The notes under the pieces were generated by a model that was given only the letters and a program-made list of their open reading frames with translations, did not search any database and was not told the DNA's origin. Below are positions 43,311 to 55,372 of a stretch of 64,000 nt of DNA, piece by piece. The stretch is taken from positions 4,824,646-4,888,645 of the forward strand of contig NC_087391.1 in the NCBI RefSeq assembly GCF_963675165.1, written 5' to 3'. A program made the position numbers and the translations under genes. The stretch comes from Halichondria panicea (taxonomy: Eukaryota; Porifera; Demospongiae; Suberitida; Halichondriidae). How positions within the stretch are numbered: the stretch's first letter is position 1; each line of letters begins with the position of its first letter.

Positions 43311-43650
43311 GTTCTACAGTACACCACAAGTTGAACAGCACGTCCAAACCATCACTCTCTCTACTCAGTGCCCCTCCCCACGTCCTCTCCCCAATGTCCT
43401 CCCCCCAATGCCCTCCCTCTGTCTCCCGTTCCTCCAGTCACTGTTACCACATCGGCAGGGGTCTAAAGGTCACGAGGAGGAAGACATGGCCGAGAGTGAG
43501 TTCGGAGGTCTGCGTTCAGAGGACGAAGGTCAGCCAGGAGTGGGTGTGGCCTCTAGTAAAGCTAGCAATGTGATGGAAGTGGACATTGAGTGTAGAGACT
43601 TGGAGGTCAAGAACTATGACTGGCTAGTAGAGCATTTCAGAATGATGTGA
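43311..43650 (+). CDS. WDR75: WDR75 terminal exon, second copy (complete C-terminus)
   Basis: The exon follows TTGCTACAG and encodes FYSTPQVEQHVQTITLS, a Pro/Ser-rich stretch, an acidic segment, and a C-terminus DLEVKNYDWLVEHFRMM ended by TGA. It is the last WDR75 exon before the convergent seipin gene and has the longer C-terminus. A duplication in its Pro-rich part relative to 21516 shifts the frame around CPSPRPLPN. The protein from the ATG-containing frame agrees with the other copy at both ends but differs in the middle. No other WDR75 exon lies within 7 kb upstream. Confidence 0.6.
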
Positions 43651-44381
43651 TATTTGTGTGAACGAAGCATTCTTAACAATAATAGTCTACATGATGTGAA
43701 TTATTGTAACGCTATTCTGAACATTAAACTTTAGCAGTGTAGCTATTATGGTACATCGTTTAATGATCATCAGGAGTGCCTATATATACATGATAATAAT
43801 TAATGCTAAATCAATAAACACTATAATTATAAGGATTGTTTGGCTGTTATGTCGTCAATTCAAACTTGATGCGGACAAATCGTCTCCATTCCTATATTCT
43901 CTTGGATAGCTAGTTTGTTATTAATCCACCTGACATTTTCTACTGTTGATCAACTGTGACAGTCTGTGTAGTCACTATCTAGTGACTTTTCTCTCCTCCT
44001 ATTTCTTCCCACTGACATCTCCGACTTGTTGCTCTATTATTCCAGTCCTTTGATCTAAAGCAACTCCATAATTATTATTTTGGGCTACAAAAGCTCTAAG
44101 GTAAAAAAAACCATTCTTTGAGCTCGCTGCGGCCATGAGCCCATGTGACTCGACCTTCCGCTTTCCTATTTCATTGCAAAAGGGTTATGGTCCATGCGCG
44201 CACACACCAATTTTTTTCACGATTTAATCGTGAAAGTATACATCATTATGAATGCACCTGACTAGCTATAAAAATTAATGATGATGCTCAAAGCCTTACC
44301 CAGTAAAGTCACATTTTCATAAATTTAGCATGATTGACATTATACAAAATTAACTACATAATAATTTGGAAGTGAATGGAG

Positions 44382-44420
<39 letters not shown>

Positions 44421-44448
44421 ACACGTACACACACACACAGAGAAAATA
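43651..44448. other. Intergenic region between convergent WDR75 end and seipin
   Basis: About 0.8 kb of AT-rich sequence with several possible polyadenylation signals (for example CAATAAACAC near 43812) and a (CA)n run at 44380-44440 just past the seipin stop. No gene is visible. Confidence 0.55.
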
Positions 44449-46937
44449 TCAATGTCCAGTTCTATATCGAATGTTTCTGTTGGCCACACCCACTTCCTGT
44501 CCATCTAGCTCCCTACTGAGCGTGTGCAGGCTGGAGAGCACATCGTTGAACCCTGCACTGTAATCACTGCTTGTGACACTTCCCTCCGTGGGTGTGATAC
44601 TGGGAGGTGGGGTGGACTGCCCTCGACCCATCTCTGTGTGTGGAGTGGGTGGGTATGAGGAGTGGAGGGGGTGGGTATTAAGGGTGAGTGTGGGGAGGGG
44701 AATATACTACACTGAGTGTATATGGACCTTCTATATGTAAGACACGGAAAAAAAATGTTTGATACTAGTGTAGGGAGTATATACTCAGTAGGGTACAGTA
44801 ATTATTATTACATAAAATTATGTACAATATTCAAAAATAAGACGCAGGCATTTAAAGGGATACTTTAACTGATTTGATTGAGTATGGTACTACAGTACTG
44901 GTAGGTATGGCTGCTCACCTGATGCCAGATCCTCCACTCCAGTGACAGTACTAGTCTCCTCAGAGGATATCTCAGAGCCGGTGGTCTCTTCCAGGGCAGG
45001 GGGGAGGGCCGTGTTACTACCAACCTGTGCATGGATAATAATTATTATGGTGTAAGGTGAAAGCATCAGAGAAGGCTATCGCTAGTGAAGTGTGCACACA
45101 ACAAATCAATAATTATGGGTACATCTTATTATCAGACACATCCCATCAAACAAACCATGATGTCATCTAATTAACACTCTACAAGCAGGCACTTCAACGA
45201 TAACAACAAGATCATGTCAGTACAGTCATCACAATCGTACTAAGTGGCTGACCTGTTGTCTCCCTCGTCCTCGTCTCTGTGTTCCCAGTCCATTCTGAGC
45301 GGCCTGTCCCGTGGTGCGAGCTTGTATCATTCTCCTCCGTTGCAAAGCAGCCCTCCTCTGTTCATCGTAGTCCCTCACCACATCACTCACCCACATGAGC
45401 ACGGTACACGTGCACAGACTGACAAAGATGCTGATGATCACTATCACACTCATGGAGATGGGCCACTGGTACAGGTAGTACCTGCATATACCATTTCATG
45501 ACTTTTAATAGGCTCATGTTCTAGGCAAATATGGCCCACTCAACTATTTACCTAGTACACCAACATAATTATTCCTACACTGACTTTTAGACCAAACTTG
45601 TCTGCTGATCGATACTAGTTTCTCCATACAAAACTTCTTTATCTAGCCATACCAAGGGCTTTAAATTATAAGCCATTGGCCATGAATATACAATTGTTTA
45701 GTATTACGTGAATCCACTGAAGTTGGCCTCGATGCTCAGTTGTGTTGAGTAGAGCTGCACTCCATGATGCTGTACAGTGACTAGTGCAGAGAGAGCCCCA
45801 TCACCGTACGGCTCGTAGTAGCTCTCAAACAGGACCAACTCGATGACTTGCTTCTGCTCCCAGAGACCCAGGAGGAGGGGCACTGCAAAGAACAGGGTGT
45901 AGAGGATTTGGAGGAGGAAGGACTTGAACCGAATCATAACCTGTGGAAGGGGGGGGGGGGATAATAGTGAGAAATTTAGATTTGCTATACATGTATAGGG
46001 GACCTTGGAAACAAGTCAAAAATGTACGTATGTGTCTACAGTACCTTAGGTAAATGCCATGGAGTCACTAAATTGTCATCTAGTGATAATAACGTCAGAA
46101 ATTAATGGTCATTGGAACAGACTAATTGAGAATAGAAGCTTAATTACAATGAAGGGGTCAACAATGATTCTCTCACTGGTCTGGCTGAGGACGAGAGGTA
46201 CCGCCCGTCAGTGGAATGGAAGGTGAGGTTGACCATGAACACACCCACTTCCTGGTTGGCATTCGTCTCAGGGATTTCTAGCTCCAGTAAGATCTTGTAG
46301 TACTGCCCAGAGCTCAGCAACTGCACCAATGGAATTAGTAGTCACATTGTAAGTGAATTTAGAACAAGGAGAAAGCTTTACAGCTAGGTATTAGATCTAG
46401 CTACTTTATTGGTACATGTTGATTTGTTGATTTTGCTGAAAAATATCCCCTGACCAAAATTAATGTTGAGACATGCAATTACAACCTTCCAAACCCAAGT
46501 TACGACCATTATTAATCCTAGATTGGCCAGTAATCTAGATGCAACCCTCACCTTTTTTCCACCATTTAAGATTAGCTCGGCTTGAGGGAACGGACACTGA
46601 ATATCACTGCACCCTGGTCTGTGGGAGCCAATAACAGAAACACTATTCTTATATCTGGCTCTAAAAACACAATTCTTCTAACTTTAAATATACATTTGAA
46701 CATCTCCTCATCGTTAATGTACTTCAGCAGATGTACTCACGTGTATTGTAAGTGTACAGGTAGAGTGTGTAGTTTCTGAGGGACCATGATTCTCCTCATG
46801 ATGGCGTAGATGAAGAGAGAGAGAAGCACATAGCCTAGGAAGATGAGGATACCCATCAGAATACGGATGAACAGCTCTCGAGTTGCGTCCATCACCATCC
46901 GATACAGACCCACCACTGCTGCCACTATACGCCACAT
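44449..46937 (-). CDS. BSCL2: Seipin
   Basis: Seipin is an ER membrane protein that forms ring oligomers at lipid droplet contact sites and controls droplet formation. Seven exons join in one frame of 386 aa: 46937-46741, 46618-46552, 46320-46177, 45940-45708, 45481-45253, 45024-44919, 44633-44449. The order is an N-terminal TM (FIRILMGILIFLGYVLLSLF), the lumenal seipin core (LLSSGQYYKILLELEIPETN, VGVFMVNL, SFLLQILYTLFFAVPLLLG) and a C-terminal TM (MSVIVIISIFVSLCTCTVLM), followed by an Arg-rich and then acidic cytoplasmic tail. Length is close to human seipin. An in-frame ATG at 46976 could add 13 residues. It is divergently paired with HAP2 (about 300 bases between starts) and convergent with WDR75. 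Debris of its last exon occurs at 13.0, 17.8, 18.6 and 19.2 kb. Confidence 0.88.
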
Positions 46938-47241
46938 TGTACTGGGTACCGGTGGGTGACCTGGAGCATTCAACAAACAACGGATAAAGTTAATAAGACT
47001 AAGAGTATTGTATGCTCATGAGCTGGTCTGCTCTCTCAAAACCTACATAGCTTCAGTAACTTACTATGCTAGGGAGTTCAGATGATATAATGGACGCTGT
47101 TGGCTGCTTGTGATGTACGTGTGTACGTGTATCTTGTGCTGTCTCTTTCATTAATCGTGTATCAAAGGTCAAATTAATGTTTGTCTACTCAGCAGAAAAT
47201 TCGAGTTGCCATGAAACCTTGCAAGTTCAGGCAGCTGGAGC
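46938..47241. promoter_or_regulatory. Shared upstream region of seipin and HAP2
   Basis: The two genes start head to head with about 304 bases between chosen start codons (265 if seipin starts at 46976). No TATA box is obvious on either side. A bidirectional promoter is inferred from the spacing only. Confidence 0.4.
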
Positions 47242-50200
47242 ATGGCCTTTGGAAGATGGTTGCTGTTAGCTCTATTTCTGCACCTGCTGTGGACGCCAGC
47301 ATTGAGCAGCATTGTGTCCAAGTCCAGTTTGAGCCAATGCACAGCTTATGGGAACTCTGAGCTGAGGAACAATGTTGGAGCTGTCTGCAGTAAGAAGTTG
47401 GTGGTTGCCATGGCCATTACTGCAAATGAGGTATACAGTTCAACTATTCTTGTAAAAGTTTTGTGTCTTATGTGTGAGCTCAAATTTGCACTTTTTTGCT
47501 TCAGGGAGCTGCACAGAAAATTGAAGCGAAGATTGCTAAAGTTACTGACACATCAGGGGAAGACATTAAAAACTCTCAGCTGCAACACCCTCTCAGGATT
47601 ACCGTTAGAAAATCACCAGTTTTGATTAACTACAGGCTCTTCCAAGTTGGGGTAAGGGTCGGTAGATATGGCGTGATAATCGTGGGCACACTAAATGTAT
47701 GCATGTAAGCAACAAGCAAACACTTTCAGTTACGGTTCACCCTGACACTTCGTGTTTTCTCCCACTTGTAGGTTGTGGCAAACTACCCTCATGAGTTAGT
47801 TATACCAACTTCTCATTGGAGATGTAGAGAAGATTGGTTTGCTTCTGATCATGAGCTGGTTTGTCCCATCGTTAATAATCGATTGGGGAAAAGAGTATTT
47901 GACAGTCAGGTATGTGCATACCTTTTCAGTTCCTTACGAACTTGCCTATAATTGCAGGGAAGATGCTGCGGTTGCGGTGAGCACACTGAATGGAGAGGGA
48001 GCTCTGTAGGATGTGCCGGTCGTTATAATAAATATGTTGGCCACTGCCTGAGATTTGATAAATTAGCGTGAGTAAAATTTAACTGTACATGCAGTACGAG
48101 CCTGATGGCATTGATTGCACATGGACTTTATGATGTACTTCTTAGGTGGTATGTGTTTGGGCTGTACCCTCCTCAGCTGCAATTCACGATCAGTGTCTCT
48201 ATAGAGCGACTAGCTTACAGTCTAGCCAGTGAAGAGGAGGTGTGGGAGAGGATCTCTAGGCTGGAGATTGGCCCTCATAAGAGAACAACAACCTCTCCAG
48301 AGTATCAGGTAAGTTTCATATGAATTGTGAAAGGATGATGTGAATTGTTTAATTTTCATTATTGGCTACCCTCAAAATTGGTATTTCTCACTGATGTTAG
48401 GTCACTGTACAAGCACTGGTTGTCCATTGTTTGCCTGCATGACATTTATCATTATGATTATCTTTAGGTCCGAGCAGAGTACGTTGCCGATTTCAATCCA
48501 AGTACATTCGTGAAAACCACTTCACTTAGCACCAGATACTTGCTGATTCCCCAGACACTTCCAGTTTCTCGCCACAACTTAAAGCTCACCACCATTGCAT
48601 ATGGAATGCCTTTAGACGAAATGCCAAATATCCATAGATTTGTACAGTCCCTCAAGAATGCTACTGAGTGGATGGTTGTGCCCAAACCGCTATTCGATTT
48701 TACCGGAAGGTCCTGTAATAAGATTGGGGTGGGCTATTCTGCGTTCAGACACCAGCCTAGGATGTGCACCAGTAGGTATGGAAGGTAAGGTATATTCATT
48801 CCTCCATTAGAATAATATTACTGAATTCTCTGTTACGCAGTTGTCTGGACAATCAGCCATTTCTCCTTTGGAAACGAGATATTGTGAGTTTGACAGTGCC
48901 CCTTGTATATACACAGCCAGTATTTATTATTTAATTTGCATGTGCAGGAGCGTCAGAGAGCTAAGCGTCCTGGAGACTACATGCTCTATAACTACGGCAA
49001 GGTCCACTCTGTACCTCGCACATCGGGTATGACTGACTACCAAGTCAATTTCATTGCCGCTAACCCAGCCAAGAGTTTGATCACTATCTCATTAGCTGCT
49101 GATGATATAACTATTGTGGAGCATAAATCTTACGGGAGGATTGTTGAGGCATACATAGAGAGCTTTGAGTCATTGTCTGCGACTGGTGTGCTGAATATCA
49201 TTATCCAGAATACTGGGAGATACACATCCGTGTTCAATGTGAGAACACTAATCATTCGAATGTTGTTACCTTATTGTTACTATTATAAACGGATACTAAT
49301 TTTAGCGAATTTGTAATTAACGCTAAATTAAGTATTCGCTAATAATAAAACGCAATTAAATCCATTATAAATGTCATTTCTTCGCAGGTGTTTGTGTTGC
49401 ATTGCTCTGCTGGTATCGATTCAGTCCCTGCAATCTCCGTGACCCTTGACCCTAATCAGTTGTCCAATGTCTCATTTGTCATCTACTCCTTCCATGCCAT
49501 CGGGAAGGTCAACCACTGCAAATGTGAGTGAATTTATGACGTAACTGTTTCTACACGCATCTCATCATTATTTTTTTGTCTATATCTGTAGTGGAGTTGG
49601 TTGGTTTAAATGGGGAATTGTTGGACAACATGACAATTACCTTTGAGACCCTTGACACTTGTTTCTGCTATGGTTACTGTGGCTGTGCGGTAAGGCCAAC
49701 TTTTTCTTTCACCCATGCAATAACCTCAGTTTTCATCTCTTAGTGCGGTGATGCAAACACTACTTGTCCCGAATCTACAGTAGCTAAAAATGGAACCGGA
49801 TACATTGAAGACATTTGGGAGCAACCAAACTGGCTATTGGATCTGCAAAAAGCGTTGGCAGCCCTTGGGCCCACTTTATTGCTTGGTCTGTGGATTTGGT
49901 GGATACTTGGCTGCCTCGGTGCACTGAAAATCCTGCATATGATAATCACTGGTGAAATCAAGGTCCCTGAGCCTATTGTCATCATCGTAACTGTGATCTT
50001 AAAAGTACTTAAGAAAATATTTCAAGAGTGGTTTCCCAGAGCTTTCCAAGCGTGCAGTGCCTGCTGCGAGAAGTGTGTGTCGTGTTGCGTTGGCTGGTCA
50101 CTCTGTGTGGTGACTGCTGGTAAAAGCAGGAAAGAAGAGGCTGTAGTTAGGAAAGTCGGTACTGGATGGAGAATTCCTCCGAACTGTGACGGCATGTGTA

Positions 50201-51634
50201 AGGGGGCCAAGTTAACACGACGGAGGCATCGGAAGCTAATGAGAGTCAACAAGAGGAAGGGAATGAAGAATGAGACGCCGTGGTATCAAAAACCATACAA
50301 ATGCACCTGCAAAGTCAAGTAAGATGTTTTTTTTATAATGGTGTGCTTTCCAAATGGGATTTATTACAACCTTTGCAGTGCTGTACAGTGTTGTGGCGTT
50401 TCAGTTTGAGTACCATGCTTACAATATATAACGGGAAATCAGATAACTTTATCTCTTGGTTTCATATTCTTTTGATTCGTTTTCTCGCATATACACACAG
50501 GGAAAATATGGCATGCCTGAAGATAATTAAGGGAATGTTTTTCTTTTATTACTGCCTTCTCCTCCCCCTCATCTGGACCCTACACTACCTCTTTATATTT
50601 GTCAAGAGAAAGTGGAAGCGTCACAAGAGAAAGAAGAACTTTAGAGTGGAGCGAGCATCTGGAAACCAGGCCGAGGACCAGGCCTACCTGCAACTGGACA
50701 AGTACAGCAGAGGCAAAATTGAGAGGGAAATTATTGAATTTGATGCAGAGCTGAGGAAAGAAAGAAAGGAGAGAGTAAAAACGGGTGAGGATACTTCTAA
50801 TTGGAAACCCTTGAGTGTTTTAGGCCGCATTATCAGTATGAATTTTTGTTCTTAAATTGTACAATGTCAAATGCATTTTTGATGAGTGTTTTAGCATTGT
50901 AATTTCTACAGAGAACATTGGCTTCAATCCAGAGGATGCAGTTGAGCTCCTGGAGTCATCACCAAATGCCACAGACAGTGATGAAGAGGGTGGGAAGATA
51001 TATGCATCGAGTGAGATACAGTCCAGTGACACGTCAGACCCTGATGAGGCTGGAGACGTTGATGAGCTGTTGACACAGGAACACCCGGTCTATTTCAACT
51101 ACCCCATTGCTGACAATCTACCACCATCAATGAAAGTAATAATACCAACCACAACGCCCCCATAAACCACGTGCAGTATGCTCACAGTAATTAGTAGTGC
51201 AGTCAGTCTGGATGCCATACATGTACAAATGGATGCAAGTTTTTGTCTCTGGCGGATAATTCTAAATTTGTTATTCGTTACTTTTGCAGAATGTCGGCAA
51301 GATGCTGAGTGTACGAGGTAGACTGAGAACGTCAGAGAAGTCATCGCGCAGCTACCAGTTTGACCTCTATAAGTACACATACCAGGTAAACTAAAGTGTG
51401 TACATTTGAATACTTCTTCATTCACAATCCATGCAGGTTAAGGAGGTGAAACATGGGAAGGTACGATTGTTGAAACCTCCCAAACTCCTCACAAGCCTCA
51501 AAGAGTTTGAGCATTCACTGGACAGAGAGCAAGCCCTCAAGCTGGTCACAATAGCTCCACTGTTCCCTTGTTTAAATGATACCACATTATACGTTATCAA
51601 ACAGACTGACAAACACTCTAAGGACACCACTTAA
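47242..51634 (+). CDS. HAP2: HAP2/GCS1 gamete membrane fusion protein
   Basis: HAP2 is the class II-type fusogen that merges gamete membranes in plants, protists and many invertebrates. Fifteen exons join in one frame of 1002 aa: 47242-47430, 47505-47651, 47772-47909, 47958-48067, 48146-48308, 48468-48784, 48841-48883, 48948-49238, 49388-49523, 49592-49689, 49744-50318, 50501-50784, 50912-51135, 51290-51385, 51437-51634. The signal peptide is MAFGRWLLLALFLHLLWTPA. The Cys-rich HAP2-GCS1 region includes GRCCGCGEH, HCLRFDKL, YPPQLQFTISV and MCTSRYGSCLDNQ. A TM lies at about 585-612 (LLLGLWIWWILGCLG). It is followed by a Cys/Lys-rich tail (CSACCEKCVSCC), a second hydrophobic segment at about 744-770 and an acidic C-terminal extension. 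The gene is intact, with a polyadenylation signal (CAATAAAG) near 51754. Confidence 0.92.
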
Positions 51635-51886
51635 TCAGCATTATATATAATTATCATTGTCACAAACAATTTTATTTGCATCATAATAATAATCACAAGA
51701 TACAAACGTGCACACTTCCATACATAATTATAGTAAAAAATGAAAACACACCAATAAAGTCACACATGCTTTTGTGAGTCTTTGTTCTTTGTTAAGTGCA
51801 CCATCACCGGAAGAAATGACCATCAACATTCTGCATGGATGAACAAACAGTGTGCAATCATACGCATCAAGTTGACATTATTGTGA
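51635..51886. other. Convergent 3' region of HAP2 and the SDR gene
   Basis: About 250 bases between stop codons, AT-rich, with CAATAAAG on the + strand at about 51754. Both genes' 3' UTRs must overlap or end here. Confidence 0.6.
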
Positions 51887-54800
51887 TCAACTATATAGCC
51901 GTAACAAATTTAAATTCAATATAATTATACTGTATAATGTCTCGCGTACATGTTTTCCTGCTTTGATGGCATTTAGTCGTTTGCTTCCTTGGTGTTTTCC
52001 CAGCCTGTAAATTAGTGATGTGAATGATATCAAACCACACACACAGCACACAGATGCTTTAGCCTAGTCTCCATTAATGTACTACTTATGAAACTACAAA
52101 TCAATTCCTAGAAATAGTACATTCAAGTAACACAAAGGAATTGCTATCAAAAGAATTGCGGAATTGAAATCTCCAAACATGATTGTGTCTAATTGATTAC
52201 CGTATATAGCTGGTTATTTTCGTATGGTGGAAATTTTATATTGTAGAGCATCATACAAAAATTAAAACTACGAAATGACTCTACTGTAATAGGTTCAACG
52301 TCACTATCCTGAGCTGTATGAGTATTTAAAATTGTTCGTACGAAAATTTGCACCAACGAAAATTACCCGCTATACTGTAACTAATAATTATTACTGCATC
52401 AACAAGTTACATCATCAAGTTACTCGTTTAGCTTAGTGCTTTCTCAGAAATGTAGTAAGGGGGTGCTTAGTTAACTATGCATGTCTACATGTACCCCCCC
52501 CACATTGAACTCTCATGACATATCAAGTCACCTGGTTATGGTACTTAATTATGCTTCGATGCCCTGTCGTATTGTTACTAAGTGCCATAGATATGATTAT
52601 ATACCTACAAGCACATAATGGACATGTTCACTCACCATCTAAACACTGTAGGGAAGTACTGGCTGAGATAAGTGAACAGTAAAATAGGTTGTTTAGAGAT
52701 CCACACTTCCTCCAAGTTGTTAGCCATGGCTACTGCTATTAGCTGCGCACACCGGTTCCCATTCAGTCTGCCAGGGTCTGATTTCCATGTCTCTGTGCTC
52801 TCAGTACTAGCACTGATCGAATCCGCAACAGGGAAAGTTTTGAGGACTTCACATACTTCACCGTTTAGTGACGGCTTTGGACCAATCTTCTCCAGAAGGT
52901 GTTTCTTTCTAACCTCCTCCTGATATGAAACAGAAAGTAACATGAGACAACATTGACATATGTACAGCGTACTTAGCGGGTTGCTAGCTTGCACCCACAT
53001 GAGAGCATCACAGATCATACACGTATGTGTTTATATATAGGATGTGGATTGCACTAATTGACTTGATCGTTCCTACAACAACAAACATGATTATCGATTA
53101 TCACAGACCCACACACTTTTTGTTTCTGTACAAGCTCTTTCCCAAACAGTTCTCTCATGAATGGAGTGTCCACGGGTCCAGGGCAGACAGTCAGTACTCC
53201 CACACCTGTGTCTGCCAGCTCCATTCTTAGAGTGTCAAAGTATCCCTGCAAAGTGTGTGTGGATGGGTAGTGAGTGGCCAGATATAATTATCACATCTGG
53301 TAATTAAAAGCTCAATTCCTCATAATCAATAGGCTACTCATCTATAAGATTCTTGGAAAAATCCCTGCTCATTGAAGCAACCCTACACCTGCCTATAATA
53401 CTCTTTATCGTGCCACCAGAGCTGTTAAACACTATTCCAAGGAAGGATATAGTTTGGAGTTTAAGAGAAAACATGCACTGTCATTGATTTGGAATGTGGA
53501 CTAAAAACTTTTTCAGGGGAAATTAAGGTTAGTCAACATACCTGAAGTGCATGCTTGCTGGCACTGTATGAAGCAGAGCCTGGGGCACCTGGAGGAGAGG
53601 GGGAGGGGCTATTTCACACAGTCTCTAGTTCCATAACAACTAACAACTCCAGGAATTCACACAACACTCCAAACACTCTCAGTGTATAGCATAGCAACAC
53701 AAATAGTTTATGGAAAGAACGGTTGTGCCTCAATAGACAACAACTTGAACAGTTATTACTTAGATTACTTAGAGTGTCTATTATCTGAAGAAGCAGATGG
53801 TAGTTTCAAAATAAATAATTACAACCATATAAAGCAACACAATAATTATTACTGTATGTTGGGAAACCAGTTCCTATTGTCTAAAACTTGGTGGACAACT
53901 ATACCAAGATCACAATAAGGGCAATTAACTAAAGTAATAAGTGTTTTTCACAATCAATCTCAGTTCCTCACCCATTTTGCCAGCCACGCTGCTGATGACT
54001 GTAATGATACCACCGTCCTCTTGTTCCAACATGTGAGGTAGCACCACCTTCGTCATGGAGATGGTTCCTAGGGTATTCAGTTCCAGGACTGCTCTGTCCA
54101 CGTCCAGCCGTGTCTCCTTGGCCTCTGCTCTCTGTGAGCGCCCGGCATTATTCACCAGGATGTCAATCTGAGAGTGTGTGTGCGGTGGTAGGGGGGGGGA
54201 TAAAGACTATGATACGTACAAGGATGAATGAACTTGCAAAGCTTAATTGTAAAAGCATCTAATCGGATGCACACACAAGACAATTTTCAAAGAAATACCA
54301 CACCACACATAATTATTACACAATTCATCACAGTCATTCAATGTCACGGTTCAACTCACTCGGCCAAACTCCTGTAGCACCTCGAGGGCGTAGTCACGGT
54401 GATGGTCTGTGTTGAGCAGGTCCAACGGCAGTACCATGTGACACTCTTTCATCTCAGTAGGGGACAACTCTGTGGAGGGGGGGGGGGGGAGGGGGAGAAA
54501 ATTACAAGCTGACCATTACAACTAACTTATACTTTAATTACAGTATGATAACTTGAAGAATGCACAGCCTCAGGGGATTTTAAAATAATAACATGTATGG
54601 GAATATCATAGCAGATGAAAGCAACCATTCAAGGAAGCCAGTACCATACAATTTCGGCCTGCCATACGGGATATATAATTTGACTGAGAGCATACGCTAA
54701 TATCCCAACTAGGCTGATTAAAGTTCTAAGCTGCTGGGGGCTGTGGATTTTCATTTGATACGTACGTATATATCCAATAATAATATGAAACACGTACACG

Positions 54801-55195
54801 ACCACATTTGAAATTACTATGGCTGCATCTAGTGATTCCTATGAGATCAAGACTTCATGCATGAGCGTGCCCTTACCTTTGCATTTCTCCAGCACTTTCC
54901 TCAGCTGCTTTTCTCTCCTTGCCGACAGAATGAGCTTTGCTCCACAACTCGCTAAAGTGTAGCACAAGTCTTCACCGATGCCACTAGAGGCCCCGGTAAT
55001 CCACACCACCTTGCCATAGAGCTTGGACGGGTTGGCTCCAAGCTTCTCGTACAGCTTCAATGACAGGTCACAGTCTGATTTGAACAAGATGACAAGTAGT
55101 ACAACCACCAGTAGAAAACCAATGACCAGACTAATCAGTCCAAACCAATTGAGGGTTGATAGGAGAAGGAACGTCAACTCTGAAAATACACCCAT
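51887..55195 (-). CDS. DHRS7: DHRS7-like short-chain dehydrogenase/reductase
   Basis: NAD(P)-dependent oxidoreductase of the SDR family, probably anchored in the ER membrane. Seven exons join to 400 aa: 55195-54877, 54469-54360, 54167-53972, 53588-53542, 53245-53117, 52919-52636, 52004-51887. An N-terminal TM ([19 protein letters not shown]) precedes the cofactor motif TGASSGIG at 67-74. NNAG follows at about 150, and the active-site YSASK at about 216-220 sits in the small exon 4. The [10 protein letters not shown] segment and a late hydrophobic stretch ([13 protein letters not shown]) also fit DHRS7. It is some 60 residues longer than human DHRS7 as I recall it, mainly through the segment [16 protein letters not shown] to [11 protein letters not shown]. 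The last exon is inferred from phase and similarity ([16 protein letters not shown]). The substrate is unknown. Confidence 0.82.
52198..52380. mobile_element. TACCGTATA-type foldback MITE, copy 3
   Basis: The left end TACCGTATATAGCTGGTTAT and right end AAATTACCCGCTATACTGTA are mirrored, with TTTTCGTA/TACGAAAA and similar pairs inside. It lies in the last intron of the SDR gene. Confidence 0.65.
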
Positions 55196-55372
55196 CTAAT
55201 TCAATATCCAAGCGGTTCTGATCTAGTCTAGTTGCTCAAAAGATAGAACAGTATAACAGGATGACTTTGTGGTTTATGTAAGGCTGCCACATGCAGGATC
55301 GGTTGAACGCCCACCATCTCAGCTTCAGGTGACACACCCACTTTTATATTTAGCAGCCACTCCCCCCAAAAG
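55196..55372. promoter_or_regulatory. Shared upstream region of the SDR and GST genes
   Basis: Only 177 bases separate the start codons of two divergent genes. No clear TATA box. A bidirectional promoter is inferred from spacing. Confidence 0.45.
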
